Shown here piece by piece: positions 34,666 to 43,450 of a stretch of DNA of 64,000 nt (position 1 is the first letter of the stretch; every line of letters begins with the position of its first letter). The notes beneath the pieces were generated by a model. The model was not told the DNA's origin. It worked only from the letters and a program-made list of their open reading frames with translations, and ran no database searches. Made by a program: the position numbers and the translations under genes. The DNA is from Nocardioides carbamazepini (lineage in GTDB: Bacteria > Actinomycetota > Actinomycetes > Propionibacteriales > Nocardioidaceae): NCBI RefSeq assembly GCF_024614185.1, contig NZ_JAHTLF010000008.1, forward strand, positions 372,001 to 436,000. Direction: 5' to 3'.

Positions 34666-35445
34666 TCACGAGGACCAGACCATCGTCGGGACCGCGCCGC
34701 CGGGCCCGGTCAGGGTCACGTTCGCGTACTGCAGCGTGGCCTCGACGTCCAAAGTGGAGCAGTTCGCGGGGCTGATGCTGTTGTTGATGTCGATGATCGG
34801 ATTCGAGTCGTCGTCCGCCGCCACCCCGGTGGCCGGGTCGTAGGTCCCCGGCACCTCGAGATCGATGCCCGCCGCCGGCAGCTGGACGACGCAGGGGTAC
34901 GGAGCCATCATCGGGAGGGACGCCGTCACCGTGCCGTTGCCGCTGCTGCCGCTCGGGACGGTGAGCTTGGCGTGCAGCGTCCCCAGGTGGGGAGTGCCCA
35001 CGACCGTGTGGGCGGGCGGCAGCGGGCCGATGTCCAACTGCCACTGCGAACCGGGCGCGAACGACAGGTTCACCGGGGAGCCGTCGAGCGTGAGGACGCA
35101 GCCGGTCAGCGTCGTGGCCGGCGGGTCCAGCATGACGGTGATCGTGGAACCGGGCGCGCCGCGCGGCGGCGCGCCCGGCACCGTGTAGTCCACGCCCGTG
35201 ACGGCCACGTTCGCGCACGCGATCGTGATGGGGTTTCCTCCCCAGGCGATCACGAGCCTCAGGTTCAGGTTGGTGCTGGTGACGACGTCTCCGGGGGCAG
35301 CGAACCGCGGGGCGGCCGGCGTGCTGTCGGTGTAGCCCAGCACCCAGGTGACGCCCGCCGCGTGTGCCGGGGCGAGCCAGCCGCCGGCCAGCGCCAGGGC
35401 GAGGGTGGTCAGGAGGGCCGCGAGGGTCCGGCGCCGCGCGCTCAT
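34666..35445 (-). CDS. Secreted beta-rich protein, paralogue B
   Basis: 259 residues; signal peptide about 1-30 (ends APAHAA). The mature protein begins GVTWVLGYTDSTPAAPRF and shares most motifs with the gene at 36862: STNLNLRL, FAPGSQWQLDIGPLPPAHTVVGTPH, LTVPSGSSGNGTVTAS, IDLEVPGTYDPATGVAADD and LQYANVTLTGPGG. The pair clearly arose by duplication. Two conserved Cys pairs are visible. No known family recognised. Its ATG overlaps the upstream stop (ATGA), so it is translated together with the 35442 gene. Confidence 0.75.
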   Translation of the reverse strand: MSARRRTLAALLTTLALALAGGWLAPAHAAGVTWVLGYTDSTPAAPRFAAPGDVVTSTNLNLRLVIAWGGNPITIACANVAVTGVDYTVPGAPPRGAPGSTITVMLDPPATTLTGCVLTLDGSPVNLSFAPGSQWQLDIGPLPPAHTVVGTPHLGTLHAKLTVPSGSSGNGTVTASLPMMAPYPCVVQLPAAGIDLEVPGTYDPATGVAADDDSNPIIDINNSISPANCSTLDVEATLQYANVTLTGPGGAVPTMVWSS

Positions 35446-36692
35446 GAGGAGAACCCGTAGCCGGTCGGCAGGCCCCGGGGCATCCCGACGTCGTCGATGG
35501 TGATGTCGATGGCAGTCTGGACCGCGCCCGCCGGAATTTCGAACAGTGGGCGCGGGTCCTTGAGCATTGATGCGTAGTCAGTATCCCGTCCTGCCACCCT
35601 GACCGTTCCTGGCTGTACATACCCGTCACGGTTCAGCGGTGCGAGGGTGCCCTGAAGAAACTGTCCGAACTTGGCACTGCCAGGCGGGCAGACCAGCGCC
35701 GGCACCGCCGCGGTGGCGTTGACCATGGTGGCGCTCCGCCCCGGGAGAGCCCCGTCGAGCGCGCGCGGGGGCATCTGGTGCCTGGCCGGGGGGGCGCTCT
35801 TCATGTCGACCGGGTCCTGATAAAAGCGGTCATACTCCTGCTGGCTTGTCCATCGGCTCGGGTCGCTCGGCAGGGCACCTTCGAGCGGCGCGAACGCCGC
35901 CGGCAGCAGATCAGGCGTCGTGCCCAGTCGCATCTCCACCGTCGTGGCGCAATCGCGCACGATGGTGGCGTCGTCACCTTGAACCTGCTTGGCGTGGACC
36001 TCGACCTTCATCGAGGCCGAGAACTCGAGCTCGCCGCTCGACGTGAGCCCGGTAATCGAGGCCCGCGGGGCGCCTACCGGCGTCAGCTCGGTCCAGGCGC
36101 GGTTGCTCCCGATTCCGTCGGCTGCGGCGACCACCAATCCGAAGCTGCCTCGGGGTTCCATGGCGAAGCCCTCTGCCCAAGACACGCCCGAGCCCGGGCA
36201 GAGGGTCACCGCGTCGTCGGGGACCTCGATCCGCAGCGAAGGCAGGGCTACCCAGCCCCGCACCCACCCGGTGACGCCGTAGACGCTGGCGCCGAACGGG
36301 AGCTGACCGGCGCTCAGGGCCACCGGCGAGTAGTTGGCCAACACCCGGCCGTCGGTGAGCGCCATCAGGAACGGCACCCGGTAGCCATGGCCGCTGCCGG
36401 CCTCGCTCGCGGCGAGCGGCTCGGGGCGGGGGCAGTTCACGCCGCCAGTGCGCAGGTAGCCAGCCTCGTCGCCGGGGCCGGCGTCGAACATGCTGGGCCA
36501 GTCCTTCCAGAACAGCGCGGGCGGCACGAAGGGGGCGTCCGGGTCCGGGTCGGCGGCGACCGCGCCGGCGGGGATCGCCAGCACGCCCGCCAGCAGCGCC
36601 AACACGCCAGCCAGGCTGGCCGCGAGGAACCGCGGGCGCCGAGCCGCTCGCCGGCCCCGACGCACAGGGGGATCCATCGGATCGATAGTCAT
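35442..36692 (-). CDS. Secreted protein of unknown function between the paralogues
   Basis: 416 residues with an N-terminal Arg-rich lead and signal helix (about 18-45, ending GAVAADP). The mature protein reads APFVPPALFWKDWPSMFDAG, GWVRGWVALPSLRIEVPDD, SFGLVVAAADGIGSN and ends PRGLPTGYGFSS; it appears mostly beta-structured. No homologous family recognised. Start ATG 36692 (MTIDPMDPP) has GGAG 12 bases upstream; ATG 36677 is an alternative. It is coupled to paralogue B by a 4-base overlap and lies 169 bases from paralogue A across a terminator. Confidence 0.7.
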   Translation of the reverse strand: MTIDPMDPPVRRGRRAARRPRFLAASLAGVLALLAGVLAIPAGAVAADPDPDAPFVPPALFWKDWPSMFDAGPGDEAGYLRTGGVNCPRPEPLAASEAGSGHGYRVPFLMALTDGRVLANYSPVALSAGQLPFGASVYGVTGWVRGWVALPSLRIEVPDDAVTLCPGSGVSWAEGFAMEPRGSFGLVVAAADGIGSNRAWTELTPVGAPRASITGLTSSGELEFSASMKVEVHAKQVQGDDATIVRDCATTVEMRLGTTPDLLPAAFAPLEGALPSDPSRWTSQQEYDRFYQDPVDMKSAPPARHQMPPRALDGALPGRSATMVNATAAVPALVCPPGSAKFGQFLQGTLAPLNRDGYVQPGTVRVAGRDTDYASMLKDPRPLFEIPAGAVQTAIDITIDDVGMPRGLPTGYGFSS

Positions 36693-36780
36693 GGGATGGT
36701 GATCTCCTCGCCGAAACTGTCGGGGCGGTGTTCGCGGCACACCGTCCGCGGACGGGTGGGCTGTGCCACCATGAGTGACC

Positions 36781-36817
36781 GGGTGCCGGCCGCCGTCAGC
36801 ATCGGCGGCCGGCACCC
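36781..36817 (-). terminator. Perfect 15-bp stem terminator
   Basis: GGGTGCCGGCCGCCG (36781-36795) and CGGCGGCCGGCACCC (36803-36817) pair exactly around TCAGCAT, just past paralogue A. Confidence 0.8.
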
Positions 36818-36861
36818 GCGCTCCCACAGCCCGCCGAAGCGGACTCAGGAGCCCTGGATCA

Positions 36862-37653
36862 CTACTGCCAGACCGCGGTCGGCTTGACGCCGCCCGGGCC
36901 CGCGAGTGTCACGTTCGCGTACTGCAGCGTGGCCTCGACATCGACCTGGGAGCAGTTCGCCGGGCTGGTGCTGTTGTTGATGTCGATGATCGGCTTCGAG
37001 CCGTCGTCCGCCGCCACCCCGGTGGTCGGGTTGTAGGTCCCCGCCACCTCGAGATCGAGGCCGGCCGCCGGCGCCTGGATGACGCAGGGGAACGGCGCCA
37101 GCGTCGGGGCGGACACGGTCACCGTGCCGTTGCCACTGCTGCCGCTCGGGACGGTGATCTTGCCGTTCAGCGTTCCCATGTGGGGCGTGCCCACGACCGT
37201 GTGAGCAGCCGGCAGTGGGCCGATGTCCAGCTGCCACTGCGAACCGGCCGCGAACGTGACGTTCACCCCGGCGCCGTCGACGCTGTTGGTGCACCCGGTC
37301 ATCGTCGTGGTCGGCGTGTTCAGCATGATGCTGATCGTGGAGCCGGGCGCGCCGCTCGGGGGTCCCCCGGCGGGCACGGTGTAGCTGAAGCCCGTGGTGG
37401 CCACGTTCGCGCAGTCGATCGACGCGACGTTGCCGTTGTAGCGGCCGGTGAACTTCAGGTTCAGGTTGGTGCTGTTGATCACGTCGCCGACACCCGCGTA
37501 GTGCGGGGTGCCCGACGTGCTGTCCGCGTAGCCCAGCACCCACTTGGTGCCAGCCGCCTCGGCAGGCGAGGTCAACGAACCCACCAGCACGAGGGCAGCC
37601 GCAGCTCCGCCGATGGCCGTGGCCGTCTTCATGGTCTTCAAGTTCTTCCGCAT
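36862..37653 (-). CDS. Secreted beta-rich protein, paralogue A
   Basis: 263 residues; signal peptide about 1-34 (ends PAEAA). The mature protein starts GTKWVLGYADSTSGTPHY, with STNLNLKFTG, FAAGSQWQLDIGPLPAAH, TVPSGSSGNGTVTVS and LQYANVTLAGPGG, all shared with paralogue B at 34666. It is small and Gly/Thr-rich with two Cys pairs. No family recognised. The ATG has a strong AAGGAGAG ribosome site, indicating high expression, and a TGCAACA-N3-TGTTACA palindrome lies 92 bases upstream. First gene after the Mce operon on the same strand but across 288 AT-rich bases. Confidence 0.75.
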   Translation of the reverse strand: MRKNLKTMKTATAIGGAAAALVLVGSLTSPAEAAGTKWVLGYADSTSGTPHYAGVGDVINSTNLNLKFTGRYNGNVASIDCANVATTGFSYTVPAGGPPSGAPGSTISIMLNTPTTTMTGCTNSVDGAGVNVTFAAGSQWQLDIGPLPAAHTVVGTPHMGTLNGKITVPSGSSGNGTVTVSAPTLAPFPCVIQAPAAGLDLEVAGTYNPTTGVAADDGSKPIIDINNSTSPANCSQVDVEATLQYANVTLAGPGGVKPTAVWQ

Positions 37654-37744
37654 TGAAAACTCTCCTTACCAATCCTTGTGGATGGAACTGGTCGCCTGTC
37701 GACCAGCCGTCTCGTCATGAGAGGGGATCTCTTGACAGGACCAT

Positions 37745-37761
37745 TGCAACACCGTGTTACA
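37745..37761. promoter_or_regulatory. Palindrome TGCAACA-CCG-TGTTACA
   Basis: One mismatch from the 48014 site upstream of the Mce operon. It lies in the AT-rich intergenic region before paralogue A. Confidence 0.6.
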
Positions 37762-37941
37762 CGCATTGAAAACCCCTTTGCGGAACCTTTTTTAGATTTT
37801 TCTTATCTGCTGAATCTGGTTTTGGCCGCGATCCACTAACTCACGATCCATACCGAGAATTTGGGCCGCAATAGCACTCGATCACCCCCATGATTCGATA
37901 TCAATTTATGGATAGAACTCCCGCCATATCGCTCCTCGTTC

Positions 37942-38985
37942 TCAGTCCGGGCCGCGCTGGAGCAGGCGCGGACCCTTCACACAGGCCTTGGGTACGGCGG
38001 TGCCGGAGGTCGATGGCACCGCCAGGGAACGGGTGCTGCACAGCGGCTGCCCGAGGTTGAGGGTCAGGTCGCCGTGGAAGACGCCGTCGCGGGCGACCTT
38101 GCTCAGGTCGTTGCTGACGCCGGGGAGTAGGTCGAAGAGCACCTGGATCGCGTCGGTGTTGCGGCTCAGGGCCGTGCCGATGGCGCCGGTGCCCTGCAGC
38201 AGCTCCTGGAACGGGCCGGTCTGGGTGCGGACCAGGTCCTCGATGGTGTCGGCGGCCTCGCCGCCGTCGACGAGCAGCTGCTCGAAGTCGGCGTCGTTGT
38301 CGGCGAACTGCTGGGCCAAGATGTCGAAGGAGCTGACGATCTGGGCGAGCTCCGCCTGGGTGGCGTTGCCGGTGCGCAGCACCGTGAGGCCGTCCACGAT
38401 CAGCTGCCGGGTGCCCGGGGCGGCCGCGGTCACGGCGTTGATCAGCCGCTGCCCACCGACGACCAGGGTGCGCAGCTCGGGCGCCAAGCCGCTGAACGCG
38501 TCGGCCATCAGCGTCTGCACCGTCTCCAGGTCGGCCGGGTCCAGGGAGCGCAGCAGCGCGGCGCTGCTGGCCAGCGACTCGCTGACCGTGGTCGGCACCG
38601 TGGCCGTGGCGATGGTGCCGCCCTCGCGCAGCCGGGGCTCGGCCCCGCCGGTCGGGACCAGGTCCACATAGCTCTCCCCCAACGCCGAGAGCATGCGGAC
38701 CCGGGCCTCGACCTGCTGCGGCACCGGCTGGTCGTCGGACAGCTCCAGCCGCAGCTGCACACCGGAGGGGCTCACCGCGATCGAGGTGACCTTGCCGACG
38801 CGCACACCGCGGTAGCTCACGTCGCTCTCCTCGAAGAGCCCGGCCGCACGCGGGACCTCCACCGAGACCGCGTAGTCGTCGTCGACCGGTGACCAGCCGA
38901 TGATCTGCACGCCGATGTAGTAGAGGCCGAGCAGCAGCCCGACCACGATCCCGAGCAGTCGTGGGACCAGTGATGTCCGGCTCAT
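37942..38985 (-). CDS. Mce-family substrate-binding protein, sixth in operon (MceF-like)
   Basis: 347 residues: short N-terminal tail, one membrane helix (about 8-30), the MCE domain (about 38-115, DYAVSVEVPRAAGLFEESD, VSYRGVRVGKVTSI, SALGESYVDLVP) and a long helical region predicted to join a tunnel with the other five MCE subunits. Mce complexes import lipids or sterols. The C-terminal Cys-containing tail (LCSTRSL...ACVKG) is longer than needed for the tunnel. It overlaps MceE by 4 bases. Last gene of the Mce operon. Confidence 0.88.
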   Translation of the reverse strand: MSRTSLVPRLLGIVVGLLLGLYYIGVQIIGWSPVDDDYAVSVEVPRAAGLFEESDVSYRGVRVGKVTSIAVSPSGVQLRLELSDDQPVPQQVEARVRMLSALGESYVDLVPTGGAEPRLREGGTIATATVPTTVSESLASSAALLRSLDPADLETVQTLMADAFSGLAPELRTLVVGGQRLINAVTAAAPGTRQLIVDGLTVLRTGNATQAELAQIVSSFDILAQQFADNDADFEQLLVDGGEAADTIEDLVRTQTGPFQELLQGTGAIGTALSRNTDAIQVLFDLLPGVSNDLSKVARDGVFHGDLTLNLGQPLCSTRSLAVPSTSGTAVPKACVKGPRLLQRGPD

Positions 38986-40115
38986 GGCTGCCTCCCCTCA
39001 TCGAGACGGCTCGACTCGACCGGTCCGACTACCGTCATCAGTGATCGCGCGGCCGACTGTCCGGTCGACCGCCCCGTCACGGTTCCGCTCGCCGTCGACG
39101 GCGCCGAGCTGAAGTCGAGCTGGGCCGCGACCGACGTGCGTGCGTAGCCGTAGGCGGTGACGTCGGGCACCTGGTCGGCCAGCGTGCGGATGTTCTTGAT
39201 CATCGGCGTGATCAGGGCGCGGGAGTCCACGATCTGCTGGACGACGGGCACCAGCCGCTTCAGCGCGCGCACGGTCTGCTTCCCGCTGCGGGCGATGATC
39301 TGGTTGCCCGCCTCGGCGAACCCGTCCAGGCCCTCGAGCAGCGTGGTGAAGTCCTCGTTGAGGTCGGCCAGTACGCCGATCGCCGGGGAGATCTCCTTGA
39401 TCCCGTCGACCAGGACGTCACTGCTGTCGTCGAGCTGCTTCGAGAGCCGCGCGACCTCGTCCAGCGCCCGGTCGATCGGCCCCAGCCCGCCGGCGAGCAG
39501 CTCCGCGGACTCCGCCAGGCGGCCGAGCAGCTGCCGGATCTGCGGCTCGTTGCCGGAGAACACGGCGTTCAGCTCACGGGAGATGGAGTGCAGGTCGCCG
39601 ACACCGCCGCCGGTCAGCACGGTGGCGAACGCGCCCAGCGTGTCCTCGACGGTCGGCGCCGCGGCGGTGTCCTCGGCGTCGATGGTGTCGCCGTCACGCA
39701 GGGGCGGCGCCGCTCCCCCACCGTCGGGCCCGCCGTCGGTCGGACGGTGGATCTCGACGTACTGGTCGCCCAGCGGGTTGTCGAAGCGGACCTCGACCGT
39801 GGTTCCGGTGGGGATCTCGACCCCGGAGAGGAAGCGCAGCTCGACCTCGGCCCGGTAGCCGTCGACCTCCATCGCGCCGACCTCGCCGACCACCCGCGCG
39901 CCGTCGCGGACCTCGGCGTTGGCCGGAAGGTTGAGGACGTCGTCGAAGGACGCCGTGACGCTGTACGTCTCCTCGTTGAGGCCACCGGGCTTCGGCATGT
40001 CCTGCAGGCTGAGCGAGCAGCCCGACAGTGCGGTCAGGGTGACGGCTGCGACCAGGCCCGGCACCGTAAGGGCGCGTCGTGGACGCACCGCCATCCTCAT
40101 CTCCACCAGCCTCAT
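38982..40115 (-). CDS. Mce lipoprotein (MceE/LprK-like)
   Basis: 377 residues. A lipobox LTALSGCS with C33 marks a lipoprotein in place of the membrane helix used by its neighbours, which is the signature of the fifth (E) subunit. The MCE domain (about 46-130) reads YSVTASFDDVLNLPANAEVR, VVGEVGAMEV and NPLGDQYVEIHRP; helical repeats follow. ATG 40115 is chosen for the GGGGAG upstream; ATG at 40100 or 40094 would also keep the lipobox. Begins 2 bases after the MceD stop. Confidence 0.88.
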   Translation of the reverse strand: MRLVEMRMAVRPRRALTVPGLVAAVTLTALSGCSLSLQDMPKPGGLNEETYSVTASFDDVLNLPANAEVRDGARVVGEVGAMEVDGYRAEVELRFLSGVEIPTGTTVEVRFDNPLGDQYVEIHRPTDGGPDGGGAAPPLRDGDTIDAEDTAAAPTVEDTLGAFATVLTGGGVGDLHSISRELNAVFSGNEPQIRQLLGRLAESAELLAGGLGPIDRALDEVARLSKQLDDSSDVLVDGIKEISPAIGVLADLNEDFTTLLEGLDGFAEAGNQIIARSGKQTVRALKRLVPVVQQIVDSRALITPMIKNIRTLADQVPDVTAYGYARTSVAAQLDFSSAPSTASGTVTGRSTGQSAARSLMTVVGPVESSRLDEGRQP

Positions 40116-40116
40116 C

Positions 40117-41310
40117 TCAGCTCCCCAGCCTTTCGAGTGCCTGCCGGGTCCAGGCGCCGCCGTCGGGCGCTCCCTTGGGCTTGGCCAGCTCGTCGAGCCA
40201 CCGGTCGGCACCGCACGCGACGTCGAGGACGGTGCGCTCGGCCGGCGCCGCCAGCGACGCCGCCATCAGCCGCAGCAGGCCGTCCCCGCAGATCTGCGCC
40301 CGGACCGGGGAGTTCGCCACCGGGTCGAGACGCGCCCGGACCGCCTTGCCCCCGGGTATGTCGACGACGGCGTTGCCGGCATTCGACACCGCCAGTGGGA
40401 GATTCCGCATCAGGCGGGTCAGCGACTTCTGCTGCTTGCCCACCTCACCGGCCACGCCGGAGAGGCTGGTGATGGTGCCGGCGATCTGGTCCTTGTTCTC
40501 CTTCACGAACGTGTTGAGCTCGGCCAGCAGGTCCTGCAGGTTGGTCAGCACCGCCGTCACCTGCGGGGCGTCGCCCGCCAGCGTGCCGCTCACCGACGCG
40601 AGGTTCTCCGCCAGGTTGCGGTACGTCGTGCTCACTCCCGCGGCCGCCGTGCTCAGCTCGCCGAGGTCGGTCAGGCCCGAGGTCAGCGCGTCGCTGTCAG
40701 CCGCGGTCGCGTCGAGCGTCGTGCCCAGGTTGTCGACCAGCTCGTGGATCGTGGAGCCCTGCCCACCCATGCTGTCGGCCAGGGCCGCCAGGACCCGGGA
40801 GAGCGACCCGTCGGCATTGGCACCCTCCGGCCCCAAGGTGCGCGCGAACTCGTCGAGGTTGTCGATGATCTGGTCCACCGACTGCGGGACCACGGTCCGG
40901 TCGACGCCGAGCCGGTCGCCGTCGTCGAGATGTGGTCCCGAGCCGCTGTAGGCAGGCGCCAGCTCGATGAAGCGGTCGTTGACGGCATTGGGCGCCATCA
41001 GGAAGGCACTGACGTCGGCCGGGAGCCGATGCTCGCCGCTGACCTTCAGCTCCACCTCGACGCCCTTGGGCCCCGGCTCGACCCGGGTGACCCGGCCCAC
41101 CGGGACGCCCAGGATCTTCACGGCATTGCCCTCGTAGACGCCCGGGGCCTCGGTGAAGGTCGCCGTCACCCGGTAGTCGTCGGGGCCCGAGGTCCGCCAG
41201 GCCAGCACCCCGGCCACGACCACGGCCAGGACCAGCACCCCGGCACCGGCCAGGAGAAGGCCGCGCCCGCGGGGCAGTCGGGGCGGTCTCGGCAGTCGTC
41301 GCCTACTCAT
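40117..41310 (-). CDS. Mce-family protein (MceD-like)
   Basis: 397 residues: Arg/Pro-rich N-terminus, membrane helix (about 17-40), MCE domain (about 45-125, YRVTATFTEAPGVYEGNAVK, GVPVGRVTRVEPG, NDRFIELAPAY) and long helices. The tail contains RAQICGDGLLRL and ends QALERLGS. ATG 41310 overlaps the MceC stop by 4 bases. It should form one wall of the hexameric lipid-conducting tube. Confidence 0.88.
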   Translation of the reverse strand: MSRRRLPRPPRLPRGRGLLLAGAGVLVLAVVVAGVLAWRTSGPDDYRVTATFTEAPGVYEGNAVKILGVPVGRVTRVEPGPKGVEVELKVSGEHRLPADVSAFLMAPNAVNDRFIELAPAYSGSGPHLDDGDRLGVDRTVVPQSVDQIIDNLDEFARTLGPEGANADGSLSRVLAALADSMGGQGSTIHELVDNLGTTLDATAADSDALTSGLTDLGELSTAAAGVSTTYRNLAENLASVSGTLAGDAPQVTAVLTNLQDLLAELNTFVKENKDQIAGTITSLSGVAGEVGKQQKSLTRLMRNLPLAVSNAGNAVVDIPGGKAVRARLDPVANSPVRAQICGDGLLRLMAASLAAPAERTVLDVACGADRWLDELAKPKGAPDGGAWTRQALERLGS

Positions 41311-42365
41311 GGACGGCACCCCACTCTCGGGTCGTTCGGCGCTGGGAAGGCGCCGGCGTCGGCGCACTGCTGGATCACGGCGTCGGGGATCAGCCCGTTC
41401 GGGACGACGATGTCGACGAACCGCCCGGTGCCGGTGACGCGCGCGATGTTCTTGCTCAGCTGCTCCATCGCGGGGATCGCCTTGCCGAGGCTCTCGTTCT
41501 CGGTCGCCAGCGCCTGGGAGATCTCCTCCAGGTTGCGCAGCATCGGGCCGAGCTTGTCGCGGTTGACGGACAGGATCTTGGCGATCTGTGCGCTGAGGTC
41601 GGCGGTGCCGCGCACCAGCCGGCCGATCGCGTCGCGGCGCTCGTTGAGCACCGCTGCCAGTGCGTCGCCCTGGGACACCAGGTTGACGATCACGTCGCTG
41701 CGGTCGTTGATGATCGCGATCAGCTCGCTGCCCGACGACACCAGCTCGGAGATCTTGTCGGCGTCCTCCGCGAGGTTGCCGGCGAAGTCGTTGAGGCCGG
41801 TGAGCGCCGTGGCCACCGCGTCGGACGAGGAGGCCGACAGGGTCTCGGTCAGCACGTCGAGGGCCTGCTGCAGCTGGGGGATGTCGGTCTGGTCGAGCTG
41901 ACCCGAGACCCGGCCCAGCTCGTTGACCAGGGTGCGGCTGGCGAAGGTCCGCTCGACGGGGATGGGCTCGCTCAACCGGCCCGGCCCCGCCGGCTCGAGT
42001 GCGAGGAACTGCGCCCCGAGCGGGTTGAGCACCTTGACCCGGGCCGAGGTCTCCTCGCCCAGGTCGACATCGCCGTTCACCTTGAAGTCGACCCGGACCA
42101 GGTCGTCCTCCAAGACGATGCCGGTCACCTCGCCGACCCGGACGCCGCGGACCTGCACGGTCTCGCCGCCGGTGAGACCGGAGGCGCTGGTCAGATAGGC
42201 GGAGTAGTCGTCCTTGCTGTTGAGGAGCGGCAGCCGGGTCAGGTTCAGGCCGAGGAGGACCAGTACCAGCAGCACGGCCGCGGCGATGCCCGCCACCTTG
42301 AGCGGGTCCCGGTCCGAGACCCGCCAGTCGTCGAGGTCGAAGTCGCGCCACCTCATCGGGCTCAT
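41307..42365 (-). CDS. Mce-family protein (MceC-like)
   Basis: 352 residues: N-terminal tail MSPMRWRDFDLDDW, membrane helix (about 24-45), MCE domain (about 52-130, YSAYLTSASGLTGGETVQVR, VRVGEVTGIVLE, NPLGAQFLALEPA), then helical repeats and a Cys-containing end. ATG 42365 overlaps the MceB stop (ATGA); a further ATG at 42371 is less likely. Confidence 0.88.
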   Translation of the reverse strand: MSPMRWRDFDLDDWRVSDRDPLKVAGIAAAVLLVLVLLGLNLTRLPLLNSKDDYSAYLTSASGLTGGETVQVRGVRVGEVTGIVLEDDLVRVDFKVNGDVDLGEETSARVKVLNPLGAQFLALEPAGPGRLSEPIPVERTFASRTLVNELGRVSGQLDQTDIPQLQQALDVLTETLSASSSDAVATALTGLNDFAGNLAEDADKISELVSSGSELIAIINDRSDVIVNLVSQGDALAAVLNERRDAIGRLVRGTADLSAQIAKILSVNRDKLGPMLRNLEEISQALATENESLGKAIPAMEQLSKNIARVTGTGRFVDIVVPNGLIPDAVIQQCADAGAFPAPNDPRVGCRP

Positions 42366-43450
42366 CGGCATACCTTTCCGGCCCGGGCAGGATCGCCGAC
42401 CTGGCCCGAGGGCAGCTCGAGACCGACCGGATCCTGTGGAGCGGGCACTCCCGGGACCAGCGACAGGTTGAGTCGCCCGGTCGCGCGGAGGTCGAGGTTG
42501 CAGAGGTAGACCTTGACGAACGAGCCCGAGTCCATGATCCGGTTCAGGTTGTCGACGAGGTCCGGGATGTCCCGCATCAGGTCGATGATCGCGCCGGAGC
42601 TCTTGGTCAACACGGCCGAGGCCTCGGCGACGCCGTCGATGCCCTTGTTGATCGCGTCGGTCGAGTCCCGGGTCAGGCCGGCGGCGTCCTCGCCGAACGT
42701 GGCCAGGCCGTCGATGGTCGAGGCGAGCACCGTGCGCTGGTCGCTCAAGGTCCCCACCACGGAGCCGAAGTCGTCGATCATGCCGCCCAACGCCTCCCCC
42801 TGCTCGTTAACGCTGGTCAGCAGGTCGGCGAGGCTCGTGATCACCGTGGAGATCACCTCCTTGCGTCCCGCGAGATGGGTGGTGATCGTGCCGACCTGCT
42901 CGACCAGGTTGGCGACCGTCCCGGACTCGCCCTGGAAGATCGCGACGATCGATGCCGTCAGCTGGTTGACCTGCTCCGGGTCCAGCGCGTCGAAGAGCGG
43001 CTGGAAGCCGTCGAAGACCGCGGTCAGGTCGACCGCCGGCAGGCTCTGGGCCACCGGCAGTGTGCCGCCGGCGCGCAGCCGCCCGGCGGGCGCACCGTCG
43101 GGCGGCACCAGGGCGAGATAGCGCGTGCCGATCAGGTTCGCGTAGCGGACCGCCGCCCGGGTGTTGGTGTGCAGGGTGTGGCCGCCGCTGACCACGAAGG
43201 TGACCTCGACGTCCTTGCCACGCAGCTCGACGTCCGTCACCTTGCCGACCTCCAGTCCGGCGACGGTCACGTCGTCGCCCGAGCGCAGTCCGGCGGCGTC
43301 GGTGAGCCGGGCGTGGTACTCCTCGCCGTTGCGCTGGCCCAGGTCGAGCACGGACATGACCACGAAGACCGTGAGCAGCACCGAGACCACCACGAAGACG
43401 GCGACCGAGGCCAACAGGCGCCCGGCACGGTCGGGACGAGCGCTCGTCAT
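42362..43450 (-). CDS. Mce-family protein (MceB-like)
   Basis: 362 residues: membrane helix (about 12-35), MCE domain (about 45-120, YHARLTDAAGLRSGDDVTVA, LEVGKVTDVEL, LIGTRYLALVPP) and the long helical region, including TLSDQRTVLASTIDGLATFG. Paired Cys occur near the C-terminus. The ATG overlaps the MceA stop by 4 bases, and the stop overlaps MceC, consistent with tight coupling of subunit synthesis. Confidence 0.88.
   Translation of the reverse strand: MTSARPDRAGRLLASVAVFVVVSVLLTVFVVMSVLDLGQRNGEEYHARLTDAAGLRSGDDVTVAGLEVGKVTDVELRGKDVEVTFVVSGGHTLHTNTRAAVRYANLIGTRYLALVPPDGAPAGRLRAGGTLPVAQSLPAVDLTAVFDGFQPLFDALDPEQVNQLTASIVAIFQGESGTVANLVEQVGTITTHLAGRKEVISTVITSLADLLTSVNEQGEALGGMIDDFGSVVGTLSDQRTVLASTIDGLATFGEDAAGLTRDSTDAINKGIDGVAEASAVLTKSSGAIIDLMRDIPDLVDNLNRIMDSGSFVKVYLCNLDLRATGRLNLSLVPGVPAPQDPVGLELPSGQVGDPARAGKVCR

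Noticed and set aside
37901..39001. 366-codon frame overlapping the MceF-like gene
   Set aside because: Arg/Gly-rich translation in another frame of a clear MCE protein.
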